From the NCBI GenBank assembly GCA_963691815.1, contig OY829650.1, positions 11,000,171 to 11,064,170 on the forward strand: a DNA stretch of 64,000 nt, in the 5' to 3' direction. The position numbers and the translations under genes are program-made. The number at the start of each line of letters is the position of its first letter. Within the stretch, counting starts at the first letter, position 1. The notes below the pieces were generated by a model. The model was given only the letters and a program-made list of their open reading frames with translations, was not told the origin of the DNA and made no database searches. Positions 1 to 13,224 of this stretch are shown in pieces. This DNA is from Echiichthys vipera. Lineage: Eukaryota; Chordata; Actinopteri; Perciformes; Trachinidae.

Positions 1-65
<65 letters not shown>
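1..65. repeat. (CA)n microsatellite, cut by window edge
   Basis: Uninterrupted CA dinucleotides from the first base of the window to position 65. The true length is unknown because the array runs off the left edge. Confidence 0.98.
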
Positions 66-1099
<1,034 letters not shown>

Positions 1100-1383
1100 A
1101 TGGGAGTACCCCGTAACCCATCCGTTAAGTGCAATGATGTCATTGTCCAGTGTGATGTTTCACATCCTCCATTTGAGTGATCGACGGTTCAATCCCCAGC
1201 TACCCCAGTTACACACCCGTGCCACGCATGGGTGTGTAAATGTGTACCATTAGATGGTATGTAGATGTCCACTGCCATCTGTGTGAATATCTGTGTGAAT
1301 GGGTGAATGTGACAAGTAGTGTGAAAGCGCCTTGAGTAGTCAGACCAGAAAGGCGCTATATAAGGACCATTTACCATTTACCA
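1100..1383 (+). repeat. SINE-like dispersed repeat with a B-box and a 'ccatttacc' tail
   Basis: The string GGTTCAATCCC at 1186-1196 matches a polymerase III B box, as in tRNA-derived SINEs. It is followed by a stretch (about 1285-1383) that I recognise from many teleost genomes: 'gaatgggtgaatgtga', then 'aaagcgcc' and 'ggcgctatataagg', ending in a doubled 'ccatttacc'. AGCGCC and GGCGCT flank about 20 bases and can pair as a hairpin. I see no clear A box, so the 5' boundary is uncertain. The copy may instead be a composite of two repeats. Family identity is from memory. Confidence 0.6.
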
Positions 1384-1958
1384 GTTCAGTAGACATCGCC
1401 CAACCCTAATAGACAATCCTACTGCCAACATTTGCTTATAAAAGCAATTACAAAAACATGTTTTAATTGCAAATGTGTCAGCATTCAGATAACATTGGTA
1501 AATTCTGAAGCTGAAGTTGTTTGCTGGTGTGGAGCTGTCCATGGTGCTGATCTGCCTTTACAACAGAACTGTTCTAACACAAGTTTTCTGTTTTAGAGAA
1601 TACTCGCAACATTCAATACACAAAGGCAGATGATACAATTTACACATTGAAGTCTGAGATCTGAGATCATACAATATTCATGTCAATCCAGCAACACAGC
1701 GCTAGCTTCCCTTACCTCTGGTGTTATGGCATCTAAGGGAAACAGTTACAAAGTTCATCGGGAGTTCAATCAGGTTGGACCTCTTGTTTCCAGCTTCTTC
1801 CATGTCAAGAAGAGCGGGGGGTCTTCACACAGAGAAGTGGAATGCTGTTAAAATCTTAACACCACTCAGAGGTACTGTGCCCTAACAGTCAGTAGTAGAT
1901 TGTTGCAGCATTGCTTCTCATAAGTGGTATTGTGATTGTTTGAGCGAGTGAGATTAAG
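1384..1958. other. Spacer, no gene seen
   Basis: Mixed-composition sequence between the SINE-like repeat and a TG array. No gene, RNA or recognisable repeat was found. Confidence 0.6.
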
Positions 1959-1959
1959 T

Positions 1960-2020
<61 letters not shown>
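1959..2020. repeat. (TG)n microsatellite
   Basis: TG array with one TGTA interruption near its left end and then pure TG to 2020. The two minus-strand His-Thr-rich frames across it are repeat artefacts. Confidence 0.97.
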
Positions 2021-2021
<1 letters not shown>

Positions 2022-2325
2022 CTTCCCTTCTCCACCGATCTGCTTGGTATCACTGCTGTGAAAATGAGAGCCCTCTTTCCATTCAGCCATGCCCAGTTAC
2101 ATAAAGGGGTAGGCAACTAGTTATCAACTGCTTGCATGACTGGATGTCACAAATAGTGTCAACACGCTGTCAATCAGCCCTGCAGCTTGGAGGTGTACTA
2201 TTGAGGCCTTTACAACTTGCAGCTTACCCATTATTTGTTGCAATGATGAATAGATGATAGAGGAAATATTCAAGAGGAACAGTACGGTCGTGAACTCGGC
2301 GTAGGAGGGAAAGTAGAGAGGAATT
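2021..2325. other. Spacer, no gene seen
   Basis: Ordinary sequence that becomes purine-rich toward 2325. Confidence 0.6.
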
Positions 2326-2348
2326 GGGGAGGGGGAGGGGGAGGGGGG
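2326..2348 (+). other. Candidate G-quadruplex
   Basis: Four G-runs of 4, 5, 5 and 6 bases are separated by single A residues on the plus strand. Runs of at least three G with one-base loops are the textbook pattern for a very stable parallel G-quadruplex. It lies in a purine-rich stretch (about 2250-2460) with no gene beside it, so any function is unknown. Confidence 0.75.
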
Positions 2349-2975
2349 AAAGGTGCGTTTAGAGCAAGAGAATGAAGGAGAGTAAATGAGAGCATCCAGT
2401 CAGATCACAAAAGGCTTTGAATATCAGAGGGTTGAGAGAAAAGTGAAGGATAAAAACCCTGCAAGAGGTGAAAATATTTTTTTAATTTGTTGAAATACAA
2501 AGCAAGAGAGCGTGTTGATGACAGGCAGGAACATTGACAGTGGTCTCTGTTGGATAAAAAAATGCTTTGGCTTTTGTCTACCTTAAGGCAATGTGTCAAT
2601 CCAACCTATGTATCATCCATCCTACCTACACATGCCACATCTGTATGTGAAGCTCTGCTCTGCTGGGCATGTGTCATTGTATAAGTAAAAGTGAAACAGT
2701 TAATAACAGAAACCATTGCTGTGTAATATGTTTCTGTGTGTGCAAACGGTGCATGTGACAAATAAGACAACCTAGCTCACAGAAATGTATGGGGAGGTAG
2801 AGAAAAAGCATGGGAAGAGGTGGTGAAAGAAGCTTCAAGAAAAAGGAAGAACAACCAAAGTAGGACAGGGATGAATGAGCAAGAAAATAAGAAAGAACCA
2901 AGAACTCTAGTTGTTTAGTAATAAGAGATTGTAATAGAAAGAAAGAGGGTTGGCCTTCCCACAGGGAAACACATA

Positions 2976-2978
<3 letters not shown>
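2349..2978. other. Purine-rich spacer, no gene seen
   Basis: Two A/G-rich patches (about 2350-2460 and 2780-2950) with ordinary sequence between them. The 129-codon minus-strand frame here has a long poly-(Cys-Val) start from the neighbouring CA array and no recognisable domain. Confidence 0.6.

Positions 2979-3066
<88 letters not shown>
2979..3066. repeat. (CA)n microsatellite with CG-rich left end
   Basis: Starts with alternating CGCGCG and then pure CA to 3066. The CG-to-CA junction suggests decay from, or growth beside, a CpG-containing alternating tract. Confidence 0.96.
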
Positions 3067-3067
<1 letters not shown>

Positions 3068-5253
3068 TCAGATGTACCGTCTCATAATGGGGAACAAACA
3101 TGTTAACCACACACTGCTTCAATACTGAAAATCTATAACACACATTACCACTCCCTGTGTGCAAGAAGGTCAGAATGGAGTGTGTGTGTGCAGGCTCTTA
3201 AAAGGAGATTTAAGATGTATGCTGTAACAGGAAATCTCTGTCCTGGGAAACATTTTCAATAGCACTTCACAGTAGTGTGTGTGTGTTTACTGTATACTTT
3301 AAAGGGCAAGAGTGGCCAATTAGAGACCCTCCATGTAACTGTTTGTGTTTTGGGAAGGGGCAAATTTTTTTTTACACATGCACACATTTGTCTGCCAATA
3401 TAGCTGCATATGTTTGGGATCCTCTTACTAGAAACAAGTCATATAAAAGTCATATGCAAACTACAGTATGTATGAGTGTTTGTTGGGTTGTTTGTGTGCT
3501 ATGGACTTTATCAGTCTCTTTTGTATCCATTTTTACTTTTTATTACTTTATACATTTTCTATCTCAGTCTCAGGTTCATCCTCTCTTGCTGTCTCTTGGC
3601 TCAGATTGTTTTTTTACTCAATGTACTTGGACTTTCTTGGCTCTGTTAAAGTAGTATATTCATGATATACAAACCAATCTAAAATCTGTTGGCTAAACTG
3701 TATCGAATTATAGTTTTCTTTGGGGAAAAAACTATCCATTTCTTAAAAAACGGTGTCTGCATGATGGAGCACTACAACATTAGTTCATTACGATTAAACT
3801 GATGGTATATTGGTGTTGGCTGCATGGGCTTGAAAGCAAATGAATCCTTGGTGTAAGTGCGTGTATGTTTACAAATTGACTTGGCTAACGGGTTAGTTGG
3901 CAAGCTACTTAGCCTCATGAAGTTGTAATTTTAAACTAGATAATTATGGTGGAATGTAGCAGGGACAAGAAAAAAAGAGTTTGAGTGTGTGTGCGTGTGT
4001 GCGTGTGTGCATGTAAGAGTTAGACAGACGCAGTATGATTAGGCTGCAGTTTCTGCTAGCTGTATCCCCATTACTGCTGCCAAAGAGCTTACTAGCTAAA
4101 TTGGGCAAATTCTGGTCCCCTAAACAAATTACTCGCTCTATTTGAGGAGAGAAATCAAATTAAGAAATTAGCACAGATCCAGGACTGTACCACAGCCAAT
4201 AATATTATTAGCCCTTAGTTTAGATTTCGTCGTTTTGCCATCAACTCAAGCTCAAGGATGTTGTTTGGACACTGATGTCTATGGATTACCCTGTACCTTG
4301 CCAGCTGTAAGTATACTCTTAAATTTGATTAAATAGCAGAATCCATTTGTACCTGCAGACTCTTGTTAAAATAAAGTGGTCCAGTGTGTCTTGCTTTTTG
4401 TTCTTTAGCTAATGCTCTCCTGCTCCACCTCAAAGGCTAATTGTTTGGGAAATCCTGCATCACTTATGTACTGTAGCAGAGATGCACGGTGGCCGAATCC
4501 TTACAACGCCTCTGTAAATCTGGAACACTGAGCAAGTGCTTTCAATTTTTCAAGGAAAGTCTTCAAGACACATTAAGTGCTTGTACTGATGAGTCTAAAG
4601 CGCATCAATTGAAATTGGTCATTTAAACAAAATCAGATATGGAATAAATACTCGTCTTTGATTCAAGCTTTACAATGTGATTACATGGTTTTCTCATTTT
4701 TTTCACTTTTAAGGTTATTAAATTCTTTGATTTAGACTGTTTGTAGAATTATAATACACAGAACACCAATTTAAATGAAGTGTGGTTACACATGCATGTA
4801 CACTATTTACACAAGCCTACATATGGATGTTCTGCATCCATAATGGTCAAATGATTTTGGCTATGGCATTTGACACACATTACTGCAGACCTTTGAACAA
4901 GAGAAAGTATAATGGGGGAAAATGGATGAAGGGAGGGGTAAGGCGAAAAGAACAGTAGGAAAAAAGGTGATGCAACAAATTAAATGATTGGATCAAAGTG
5001 CAAAAAACAAGGACTAAGTTTATAAAGAGAGATAAAGACGGGAGCCAGTGAGACGAGAAATCACCGGCCATATGTCATCTGCTTCTTTCTCTTCCGATTC
5101 ATTTCTTTTCTTTCCCCACTTACCTTTAAACCCCCATCTCTAGCCATCTCTCTTCTTTCTGTCGCCCTCCCCGTTTCTCCCAATGCACTCTCACCTGAGC
5201 AAGATTAATCGTTCCAGTCAAATCACATTACCTCCCAGCCCAACTCCAAACTA
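3067..5253. other. 2.2-kb spacer, no gene seen
   Basis: AT-rich sequence. Short alternating GT tracts with GTGC variants occur at about 3985-4010. A purine-rich stretch (about 4900-5050) is followed directly by a pyrimidine-rich one (about 5080-5200). Open frames at 3277-3665 lack recognisable domains and codon regularity. Confidence 0.6.
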
Positions 5254-5278
5254 CCCCCCCCCCCCCCACACACACACG
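5254..5278. repeat. Poly-C run joined to (CA)n
   Basis: Fourteen consecutive C residues (5254-5267) run directly into about five CA units. The same poly-C/CA junction recurs at 38172-38201. Confidence 0.95.
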
Positions 5279-5303
5279 TACGGAGATAGATAAAGTGAAA
5301 GAA

Positions 5304-5307
<4 letters not shown>

Positions 5308-5356
<49 letters not shown>
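5308..5356. repeat. (GA)n microsatellite
   Basis: Pure AG/GA array of about 24 units, a homopurine-homopyrimidine mirror repeat. Confidence 0.97.
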
Positions 5357-5360
<4 letters not shown>

Positions 5361-5880
5361 GAGCGGACCTGTGAGCCAGAGAAAGAGGGAGATGGAGGAC
5401 AGAGGGTGGGGATACTGAGGGAGTTGAATGCATGGATGGTCTGCTCATTAAACTCATCACATTATTTTAGCCCTGTGCTTTATTACACTTAACCGGGACA
5501 CTAGGCACTCAGTCAAACACACACATCTATCCTGAACTGCAGGTTTGCCATAATGTGTTTATCACGTAGCATGTTTAATTTGAAGAAGAGGATGATTCAT
5601 GGCCCCCCGGTAACAATGCTTCATCATCCCGCAGCACCTATGGCGTAAGGAGGGGGTGTTGAGGACAGGGAAACAGTTGTTAATGGGATGCTAATCATCT
5701 CATAACCTGGAAACGGGCACAACCCCTCATGCAAATGTGTTTGTGTGTTTACATGTACGTGTTTATTACTGTTAACTTGCATTTTTCTCTGTGTGTTCGT
5801 GAGCACTGGTGCGGTGTCCGCATTTGCAAACTCGTCAATCTTTGTGTGTGCTTGTGTACGTGGGCTTCTGTGTGTGTGCT
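5357..5880. other. Spacer, no gene seen
   Basis: Mixed sequence grading into TG-rich DNA. The 117-codon minus-strand frame across 5624-5977 is His/Thr-rich because of the TG tract and is not considered real. Confidence 0.6.
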
Positions 5881-5926
5881 TGTGGGTGTGTGTTTGTGTG
5901 TGTGTGTGTGTGTGTGCGTGTGTGTG
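5881..5926. repeat. Interrupted (TG)n microsatellite
   Basis: TG units broken by TTTG, GGG and GCG variants, typical of an ageing array. Confidence 0.93.
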
Positions 5927-6702
5927 GGAAGGTGAATATTGATCTATCTCTATGTGCTTCATCACCCTGCCAAGCATAATAAGGAAGAATGGGACACTAA
6001 GCAGGTGCTCTCCCGCTGCTGATTTCTAAAACATATGCTCTGGAGTAAACACCTCAATCACTGCAAGGGGCAAGGCTTATCGAATTAATAAAATGTACAT
6101 GCTATAGAGATAATAGGTTCTTAGTTTTATGCATACAACCTCTTAAGATATTTTAAATGCAGTTTACAGAGGAATAATCTCTTCTTAGGAAAAAAAGGAA
6201 CATTAATGTGTAGGCTAAATGAGGTCAATATAGCGAAGAGTGAACTCTGTAAAACTTTTGATATGGATGAGTCTGTCAGCAGGCTACATTTCAGTTTTCA
6301 AACTACTGAAAACAAAGCAAATTGTGATAATATATTATTTCTTTTTGCCTTCTTTTTGCCCTATGGGGACTATTTTCCCCCCACCAAGCCACCTGAATAC
6401 ATTTTAAAATCCGTAGAGAATGATGCTTGTTCCCATCTAGGCTGATGGGAGCGCAACCATTTAATCAGTCATTTATATTTACACTGTACTGACTTACAGT
6501 ACAGGCAGTTAAGACATATATTAATTTTGCTGCTGGACCAACATCTTATTTTAAGTACATTTTTAAATACAAATGAATACACAAATGTTCACATTAGTAT
6601 CAAGCCTACCAACCTGTGCTTATGCATGCAGATCATGTGTATCTCTCACTCAAAATCTCCTTAAAGACATAAGCTGTTGGGTGCAGGTTGATGCTTGTCA
6701 GT
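5927..6702. other. Spacer, no gene seen
   Basis: AT-rich. It holds a small perfect inverted repeat (7-bp arms CTGTACT/AGTACAG at 6484-6490 and 6498-6504, 7-base loop). The 79-codon frame at 6206-6445 has no recognisable domain. Confidence 0.6.
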
Positions 6703-6728
6703 TGTGTGTGTGTGTGTGTGTGTGTGTG
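6703..6728. repeat. Short (TG)n
   Basis: About 13 TG units. Confidence 0.95.
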
Positions 6729-6829
6729 GTTTATTTATAAATAAGATGAGGACACTAAGGGTTACTCTGGTTCAATGACTGCTGTCCACTATGTGAACTA
6801 TACCCCTCTGTTATCTGAGAAGGAGGCAG

Positions 6830-7120
6830 ACCTCTCCACCACCTCCGTTTTTCTCACTCCGTCTCACACTCTCCTCCTGTCCGAGTTGTTTTATTTCTTG
6901 CATCTTTTTGGTCAATTCTCCTTTCTCATTCCACCCTAAGCCTTTTTCTCCACTGTCATCTGTCAGCATTCATTTTTTATTCATTTTTCCTCCTTTCACC
7001 ACTGTCATTGTTTCTCTTTATCTCTTTTTTGCTATCTCTTTTCATTTCTCTACTCCCTGCACACACAGACATCTTTCTCTCTAACTCCCTCTCTATCTCT
7101 TCCTTCCCTGTGTTCCCCCT
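6830..7120. other. Pyrimidine-rich tract
   Basis: About 290 bases in which C and T dominate the plus strand, with few purine clusters. Other strand-skewed tracts occur elsewhere in the window. No coding potential was seen. Confidence 0.7.
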
Positions 7121-8678
7121 ATGACATAACTGTCCATATCAGCTCAGACTCTCATAACCCCGTCAATCAATCAGAGGTAATATAGTTTTATATGACATGT
7201 GTCCCTGTGTCATTGGCCTCTGATAGACAGGGCTACACCCACCACAGGCACTTTGTTAAATGAACAGACCCCTCAAGATGGAAATAGTTAATAATATATA
7301 AATCACATAGATGATGGTATTGCCTGCCATAGTCATCATGTGCTCAGATGCGGTAAGGTCTGTGCTAAACGTTGCACAGGCTTGATATGGAAGAAGACAG
7401 TTAATCGGTCACGGTTATAATTTGTGTGTGTGTGGATTCTAATCTGCAGGTGAAGTGTGGATACCCAGCATGTTCAGGTTTAAAATTCTGGTAAACCTAT
7501 AACAGAGCAAACACTTTATAAAAATGAGCTAGAGGCAATGTAGAGATGTCAGATTCCCAGATCTCAACAGTTATTTTAGTACTTGTACAATGTGCAACAG
7601 AAAACAGTTAATGTTAAGTTAATGGGCAAACATTTGTAATGGATGTGTCTGCCGAGCTCCCAATAGTTAATTGGTTTTACTACAATATCTGCTCTTGCAA
7701 TCAACAACATCCAGTTGTAGTAACTAAAGAAAGTTTTTTTAAGGCACTCAAAGCACTCGATTAAGGACAAGCATATATCATAAATGACTACAAACATGAC
7801 GTGATGTGTTTACTTTATGAACATTTAATCCAAACCACCGTTTTTGAGTAACTTTAACCAAAGTGCTTTTGTTTCCTAAACTTGACCACAAATGGGATTC
7901 AGGATGTAAACCTCGGTCTCTTGTTTTGAAAATCTAATATCCACCAAAGCCCCCTTCCAATAACGTCTGTGTGCAGATGTGGCAGATAAATGTGGCAGAA
8001 CAAATGGGTAGCTATAAAAAGAGCTGAAACCATTAGTCAGATAATCTATTACTGTAGCAAAAATACCAGTAATATTCATTGATTCCCGTTTCTCAAACAT
8101 GAGTATTTGCTGCTTTTCTCTTGTTATGTGTTACTGGACTTTTAATATCTTGGATTTTGGACTGGTGGGTGAACAAAAAAAAAGGAACAAAAAGTCCTTG
8201 TCCATCTAACACTATTTGATGAAAATTTGACCAAATGCGTCAAGTAATCAAAAAATAATCATCAGGTTAGTAGACAATGAAGTTGCAGCCCTAACTGTTC
8301 TTCAATGAAGTCAGGTTTGTAAAAAAGAAAGAGAAAAACTCAAATTGTAACAAACCAAAACTATCCTTTAAATAGTTTTCATTTTTTTTTTTTACCACTG
8401 GATAGGTACCTCTGTTGAGGTGTGTCATGTTTGACATTGAAAAGTCTGATTGTCAGACCTGTTTTTTTAAGCTGACAAAAGCTTTGCATTTAATATAATT
8501 CACCATAGTAACAGTGTTTGCTACTGCTAAAGTTCCAAGTGGCATACAAGAGTTAATATTTATTCTTATGTCCACACATGTAAACTTTAATATGTCTGCA
8601 GTTTATTTCCTTTTTTTTACCATTTATATTTTAAGCCCCTTTGTATTAATTACTGTAGCAACAGTTCAGGCTTTACAC
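7121..8678. other. 1.6-kb spacer, no gene seen
   Basis: AT-rich with several poly-A/T runs (for example about 8382-8393). The chance minus-strand frames at 7576-7797 and 7876-8100 have no recognised domain. Confidence 0.6.
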
Positions 8679-8680
8679 GT

Positions 8681-8751
<71 letters not shown>
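8679..8751. repeat. (TG)n microsatellite
   Basis: About 36 TG units with one TTTG variant near the left end. Confidence 0.97.
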
Positions 8752-9480
8752 GCAGCAATAACACAGAAAAGAAAGTGTCGTGAATTGCATAATACCTGTG
8801 TAATGTGAATGTGCTTTGCAAAAAAGGGATGAGAATTACACCAGATTTCCCCAAAGTCATATCTGAATATGCATAGCATCCCAGCTTTATTAACATAACA
8901 TGATGATTGCTTCCTGCACATACAACTGTAATTCTAATTCATGTATGACTGAATGGATGGTTTATGTAAACTACCTCCTGAATTATTCATGACATAGCTG
9001 CCTGTCAAAGGCTAAATTTCTTGCTGCGTTCATTTGTGTTTATATGCGCGCATGGGGTACATATTTGTGTGAGGTTTTGTGTGAGCTTGGTCAGTGTATG
9101 TCTCTATGTGAAAGTGCATATGTGTTCGTGCTTGTGTAAGTGTGTGATTGACTAATGCATGTGTGTCTGTCGTCAAATTATTGTCATCAGCTCAGGATAG
9201 TCATTTAGGCTTGACCTCACGTAATAGGTTTGACAGCCAGTGGCTAAGACAATAATTACAAACACACAGACAGCCTGTATCAAAGCCAGCTGACTAGAAT
9301 AAAAATCATTTTAAAGCTGTTGTTACTAAAGAGAAGCAATTATCTGCACACAATATGGGCACAGAGAAGAAATAAACCAATGAAACTTCTACTGCAGTGG
9401 GTGGAAAACTGTTCTTTGTTTGAAAAAAGAAGGGTTCATTTAGTACTGATATTATAGGCCTGAGCTGAATACGTAATACA
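8752..9480. other. Spacer, no gene seen
   Basis: Ordinary sequence with imperfect TG-rich stretches at about 9060-9170. Confidence 0.6.
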
Positions 9481-9603
9481 TCTCTTCTCTTCTCTTCTCT
9501 TCTCTTCTCTTCTCTTCTCTTCTCTTCTCTTCTCTTCTCTTCTCTTCTCTTCTCTTCTCTTCTCTTCTCTTCTCTTCTCTTCTCCTCTCCTCTCCTCTCC
9601 TCT
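9481..9603. repeat. (TCTCT)n pentanucleotide array with TCTCC end units
   Basis: Twenty TCTCT units (9481-9580) are followed by four TCTCC units (9581-9600). The change is abrupt, so the block has a clean variant end. The opposite strand reads Arg/Glu/Lys repeats, which accounts for the 106-codon minus-strand frame. Confidence 0.97.
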
Positions 9604-12600
9604 GCTCCCCTCTCAGTAGATGTCACTGCAGTTCCACCACCATCCAGGCAAGAAAGCTGGCGGAGTGCAATGCATCGTGGGACACAGACACTGACGATAG
9701 TGGTGACGAAAGGGACCGGGGGGAGGGGGGGAGGTGAAGAAAAGATGTAACGAGGGGAAGAAGAGGACAGATAAAGGGAAAGGTAGGGGAGGAGACTTTC
9801 ACTTCATCCTTAAAGGTAGTGTTGGCAATAACTTAAATACACTTTGTCTAAATATTTCACATGCTTTACATGCATATTCCAGTGTAAAACACAAACAGTA
9901 CTTATAAACACATATAGAGTAGCACACAGGTATATGCAAAAATGATAAAGAACAATGACCCATAAACACACACACACACAAACGCACACAAATTCCAAAG
10001 ATGCAATTAACTGTCATGCCCGCATCTACTATCAGTTAGTAATGAAGTGATAAAGTGTTGTGGCATCAGGGGAAATGTGAGTGAAGATAGAGGTGTTGTT
10101 GACTTGTCTCTGTCAAACAGATACCAATCTGCAAGCTCTCCAGTGTTCAACCACTTCCCCTGATTGGAGCCTGATGTAATTACTTTATTCAGTATGGGAA
10201 TTGAAAAATATCACTGCTCATCTAGTGACATTTCAAATAATGTTTTACTTCTGCTTTTTGGCTTGATGGTTATACGTTCAGAAGCATCAGCTCCATCAAC
10301 TGTATTAGTTCCCCTCAACGTGACTCATGAGTTATCAAAAGAGCACATACGTTGTCAGCTTGTTTGCCGTGGTCAGCAAAATGACCAAAATGCATGTCCT
10401 TTGTCATCCCCTAGTAAAACAATGTGATCAGGAGCAAAGGAGTTCCTTGGCTAAATATGTTAAGCTGATTCATTGATCCTTTATCCGACTGAGGATTGTG
10501 TAAATTAGACGCTATGGCTCTGAAAAATCAGTAGCCTAACTGTGCTGTGTATTGATACATCCATGGTGCTTTCCATGGTGCTGAACTTTATCTCCTGCCC
10601 TTCTGTCAGTTACATCTTGGATCTATAATATTCTCTTCACTATATAGGCATTAAAAATACAGAACTAAAAGTGTAATTTATGCGGTGGCATGCTAGTGTC
10701 AAGTGAGCAAAGTGAATAGTCCCCTTAGAACTTAACAAATGGCCTACTGCCTGCAGCATATCTGTATAAACACTTTTTTTAAGTGCAGAGGGTGATGTCA
10801 CAACTACAGTTGTGAGTATTTTCCAACAATGCCACAGACCCGAGGGTCAGGTTGGGTACCGGGGGTGGCCTGTGTCAACCCAAGCTACCCACTAGAAATG
10901 CCCTTACCGAAGGTTATAGATAAGTGGTTACAGGTTCACCGAAATTGAATTAAACTTTATCCCCGTTTGGCTTTTGGGCTCTGTCCAGTGGTCTAAATTA
11001 TACAATAAAATACATCGTTTCTTCATGCTCTGTAGAACAAAACAATAAAAGTGTTTTCTGATTTGATGTCCCTATTGGAAAGACAATGTCATGTGTCTGT
11101 GCTTTCTAAAACCAGATTTCCAAAAAAATTGGAACACTTTCTATGAAGACCATATTAACTGTACAGTGCATAATGAGGTCATTCATAGTACATTACAATG
11201 TATTTAAAAGGCTTCATGACTCCACTCATAAACTCACATAATGCATTCTGATGCATTAAATCCACAGCAATAAAAATTATAGATATGACATAAAGTATAA
11301 TGAATTATAAGTTCAAGTGTCAGAGAGAGGTTGACTGACAGGATATAAAATGCATTTTGACTACCCACACTCACCTATACACACCTCACCAATCAGCTGA
11401 CTTAGGTCGGACGGTTAAGTGTAGATACATTATCCACTCTTTCCCTGAATGGTCCGACTTTGTCGTTGAACACAACCCTTAGTAAGCCCAACTGATACTA
11501 TCTCCTGTCTTCACTGATGGTAGAACATTTACCGGTAGTGTTCCGGTGGTTAGAGCACAAAGGGCAGCTCTTCTCCAGCAGCTGTGCAGCAGAGATTGAC
11601 CACATATTCAACCTCTATATAAGCATCATATTTCCTCCCTCTGTCCAGGCTTGGGCAGAAAAGGGGGTAGTTTGCTGAAAATGTGCATACAGTGTATTAA
11701 GAACATTTATCAGAAAGTGGCAATATCTGGTAAAAAGCACTAATATGTGCTGGCTAAAGTTTGAAGTGCCAATATTTCATTGGGTTGATTGCCAACCAAA
11801 TTCCAGCATTGTTGGTTGCTTCTCTTCCTGCATTCTGCTCCCATGAGTCATCATAATCATCACAGTAATTATACTAAACATTATTACACAGCTTGTGTAT
11901 GGTGTATTTTAACTTTAACAAAAGTGGTCCTGGAAGAATTTGCACGATTGTGTAAGGATGTGTTCTCTTTTAATGCACAGTTTGTCTCTTGGGTAAACAC
12001 ATTGTTGTCTGAGTGTTTAGTTGTATTCACTGGATACTATTAAACCCTTCTCAAGTACCTGTTTCTCTAGAGAAAGAGAGAGAGAGAGACGTGCAAATGC
12101 CAATGGAAGAGAAGCAGTGTGTATGTTTGAATTGTTTCTATGTGAGCATGGATTTCCTTTGCTGCAAGTGTGAGTTTGTGTGCATGAGTTTGTGCGTGTG
12201 AGATTGTAAGCATTCTTGTGTGTCACAGTTCAGGAGCAGAAAAGTGGAGAGGAGCATTAAACACCCTCTTCCTCCACTAATCAGGGATTAGACCGTGTTT
12301 AAGAGCATAAGAGAGAACCATTAAACAAAAGTGTGTGTGAAGACGCCTATGAGGAAAGAAAATGAATGACTGTTTGTTGTTTGGTGTTAGTCATGTCTCG
12401 ATAGTGCCATGAATTTGGAGCAAGCCAGCTTTTGATTTCCTGGAATTTCTCAGTCATTCAGTTTCCTTGGTTTCCTCATACCCTTCACATAGGCCTCCTC
12501 AAGTAAATATTAACTTCTAAATTTCTGAATAGCACAATGTGCAAAAGTGGAATAGAAGCATCTGAAAAAGTTATTTTTGCCTGCTCACTGATCATATTAT

Positions 12601-12921
12601 TTATTGTACAAATAATTAATTGCTTTTAATTTTTCTTAAATTTTTTTTTAATTTTTTCTTTTTGAATTTCAAGGAGCCTCAAGTGACTTTTGTCATTGTG
12701 TGTTGAGCAAAAATAAACAACAATAACAGAGTCTAATCACTGCCTCACTTAATTGTTCAGACCAACTTTAATACAGCCTCCTTATTCAGTTTGACAGCAG
12801 CACCAGACTCAAAAATGTCACAACATTTGCTGCAATGCAGTCATCAGGCAACCCACTGTGTTGGCCAATCAAACATATCAAATGCATAAGCTGCCTTCCA
12901 GCAACAGTGCTGGGCTACGAG
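9604..12921. other. 3.3-kb spacer, no gene seen
   Basis: No gene recognised. A second G-rich patch (about 9717-9734, runs of 6 and 7 G) lies at the start. At about 11547-11610 a stretch beginning 'ggtggttagagca' resembles the A-box region of the SINE at 22.1-22.2 kb, but its B-box region is too diverged to call. A short GA tract lies at about 12070-12090. Frames at 10164-10427 and 11789-12043 show no domain. Confidence 0.55.
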
Positions 12922-13165
12922 CATAGACTGTATAAAAAAAAAATGGACGTAGCATCTCCAATTGTCCTCTCCTACGTGATTCGCCATCTTGTCAGACTTT
13001 GACTCCACCTCATTTCCTCTTACCAAAAAAGGGCATTGATGTGACGTTGAGGGGAGGGAGATATATCATCTGGCTGACATATACCTCTGAGGCGAAGTAA
13101 GGTCCAGAGGCTAGCTGTCACTCAAGAGGCTGCGCCCCTAATTAGTCATACATTTTAACCTCCAA
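12922..13165 (+). repeat. 'atagactgta' dispersed repeat, copy 1
   Basis: Begins 'atagactgtataa' with an A-run and 'tggacgtag', runs through 'cgccatcttgtca', and ends near 'gtcactcaagaggctgcgcccctaa'. I recognise this as a very abundant teleost repeat from memory. Independent support is in the window: 12982-13050 matches the reverse complement of about 33930-34005 over roughly 65 bases with few mismatches. The class (SINE or non-autonomous DNA transposon) is not clear. It carries no protein. Confidence 0.75.
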
Positions 13166-13224
13166 AAAATGAAAACTAGCCTGGATCTCCACACCAGTTA
13201 GTTGGACCAGTCCCAGCCTGGTCA

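Noticed and set aside
9306..9626. 106-codon minus-strand Arg/Glu/Lys-rich frame
   Set aside because: It is a translation of the TCTCT pentanucleotide array.
11547..11610. Possible second SINE copy starting 'ggtggttagagca'
   Set aside because: The A-box word is present, but no acceptable B box follows at the expected distance. It is mentioned only in the spacer entry.
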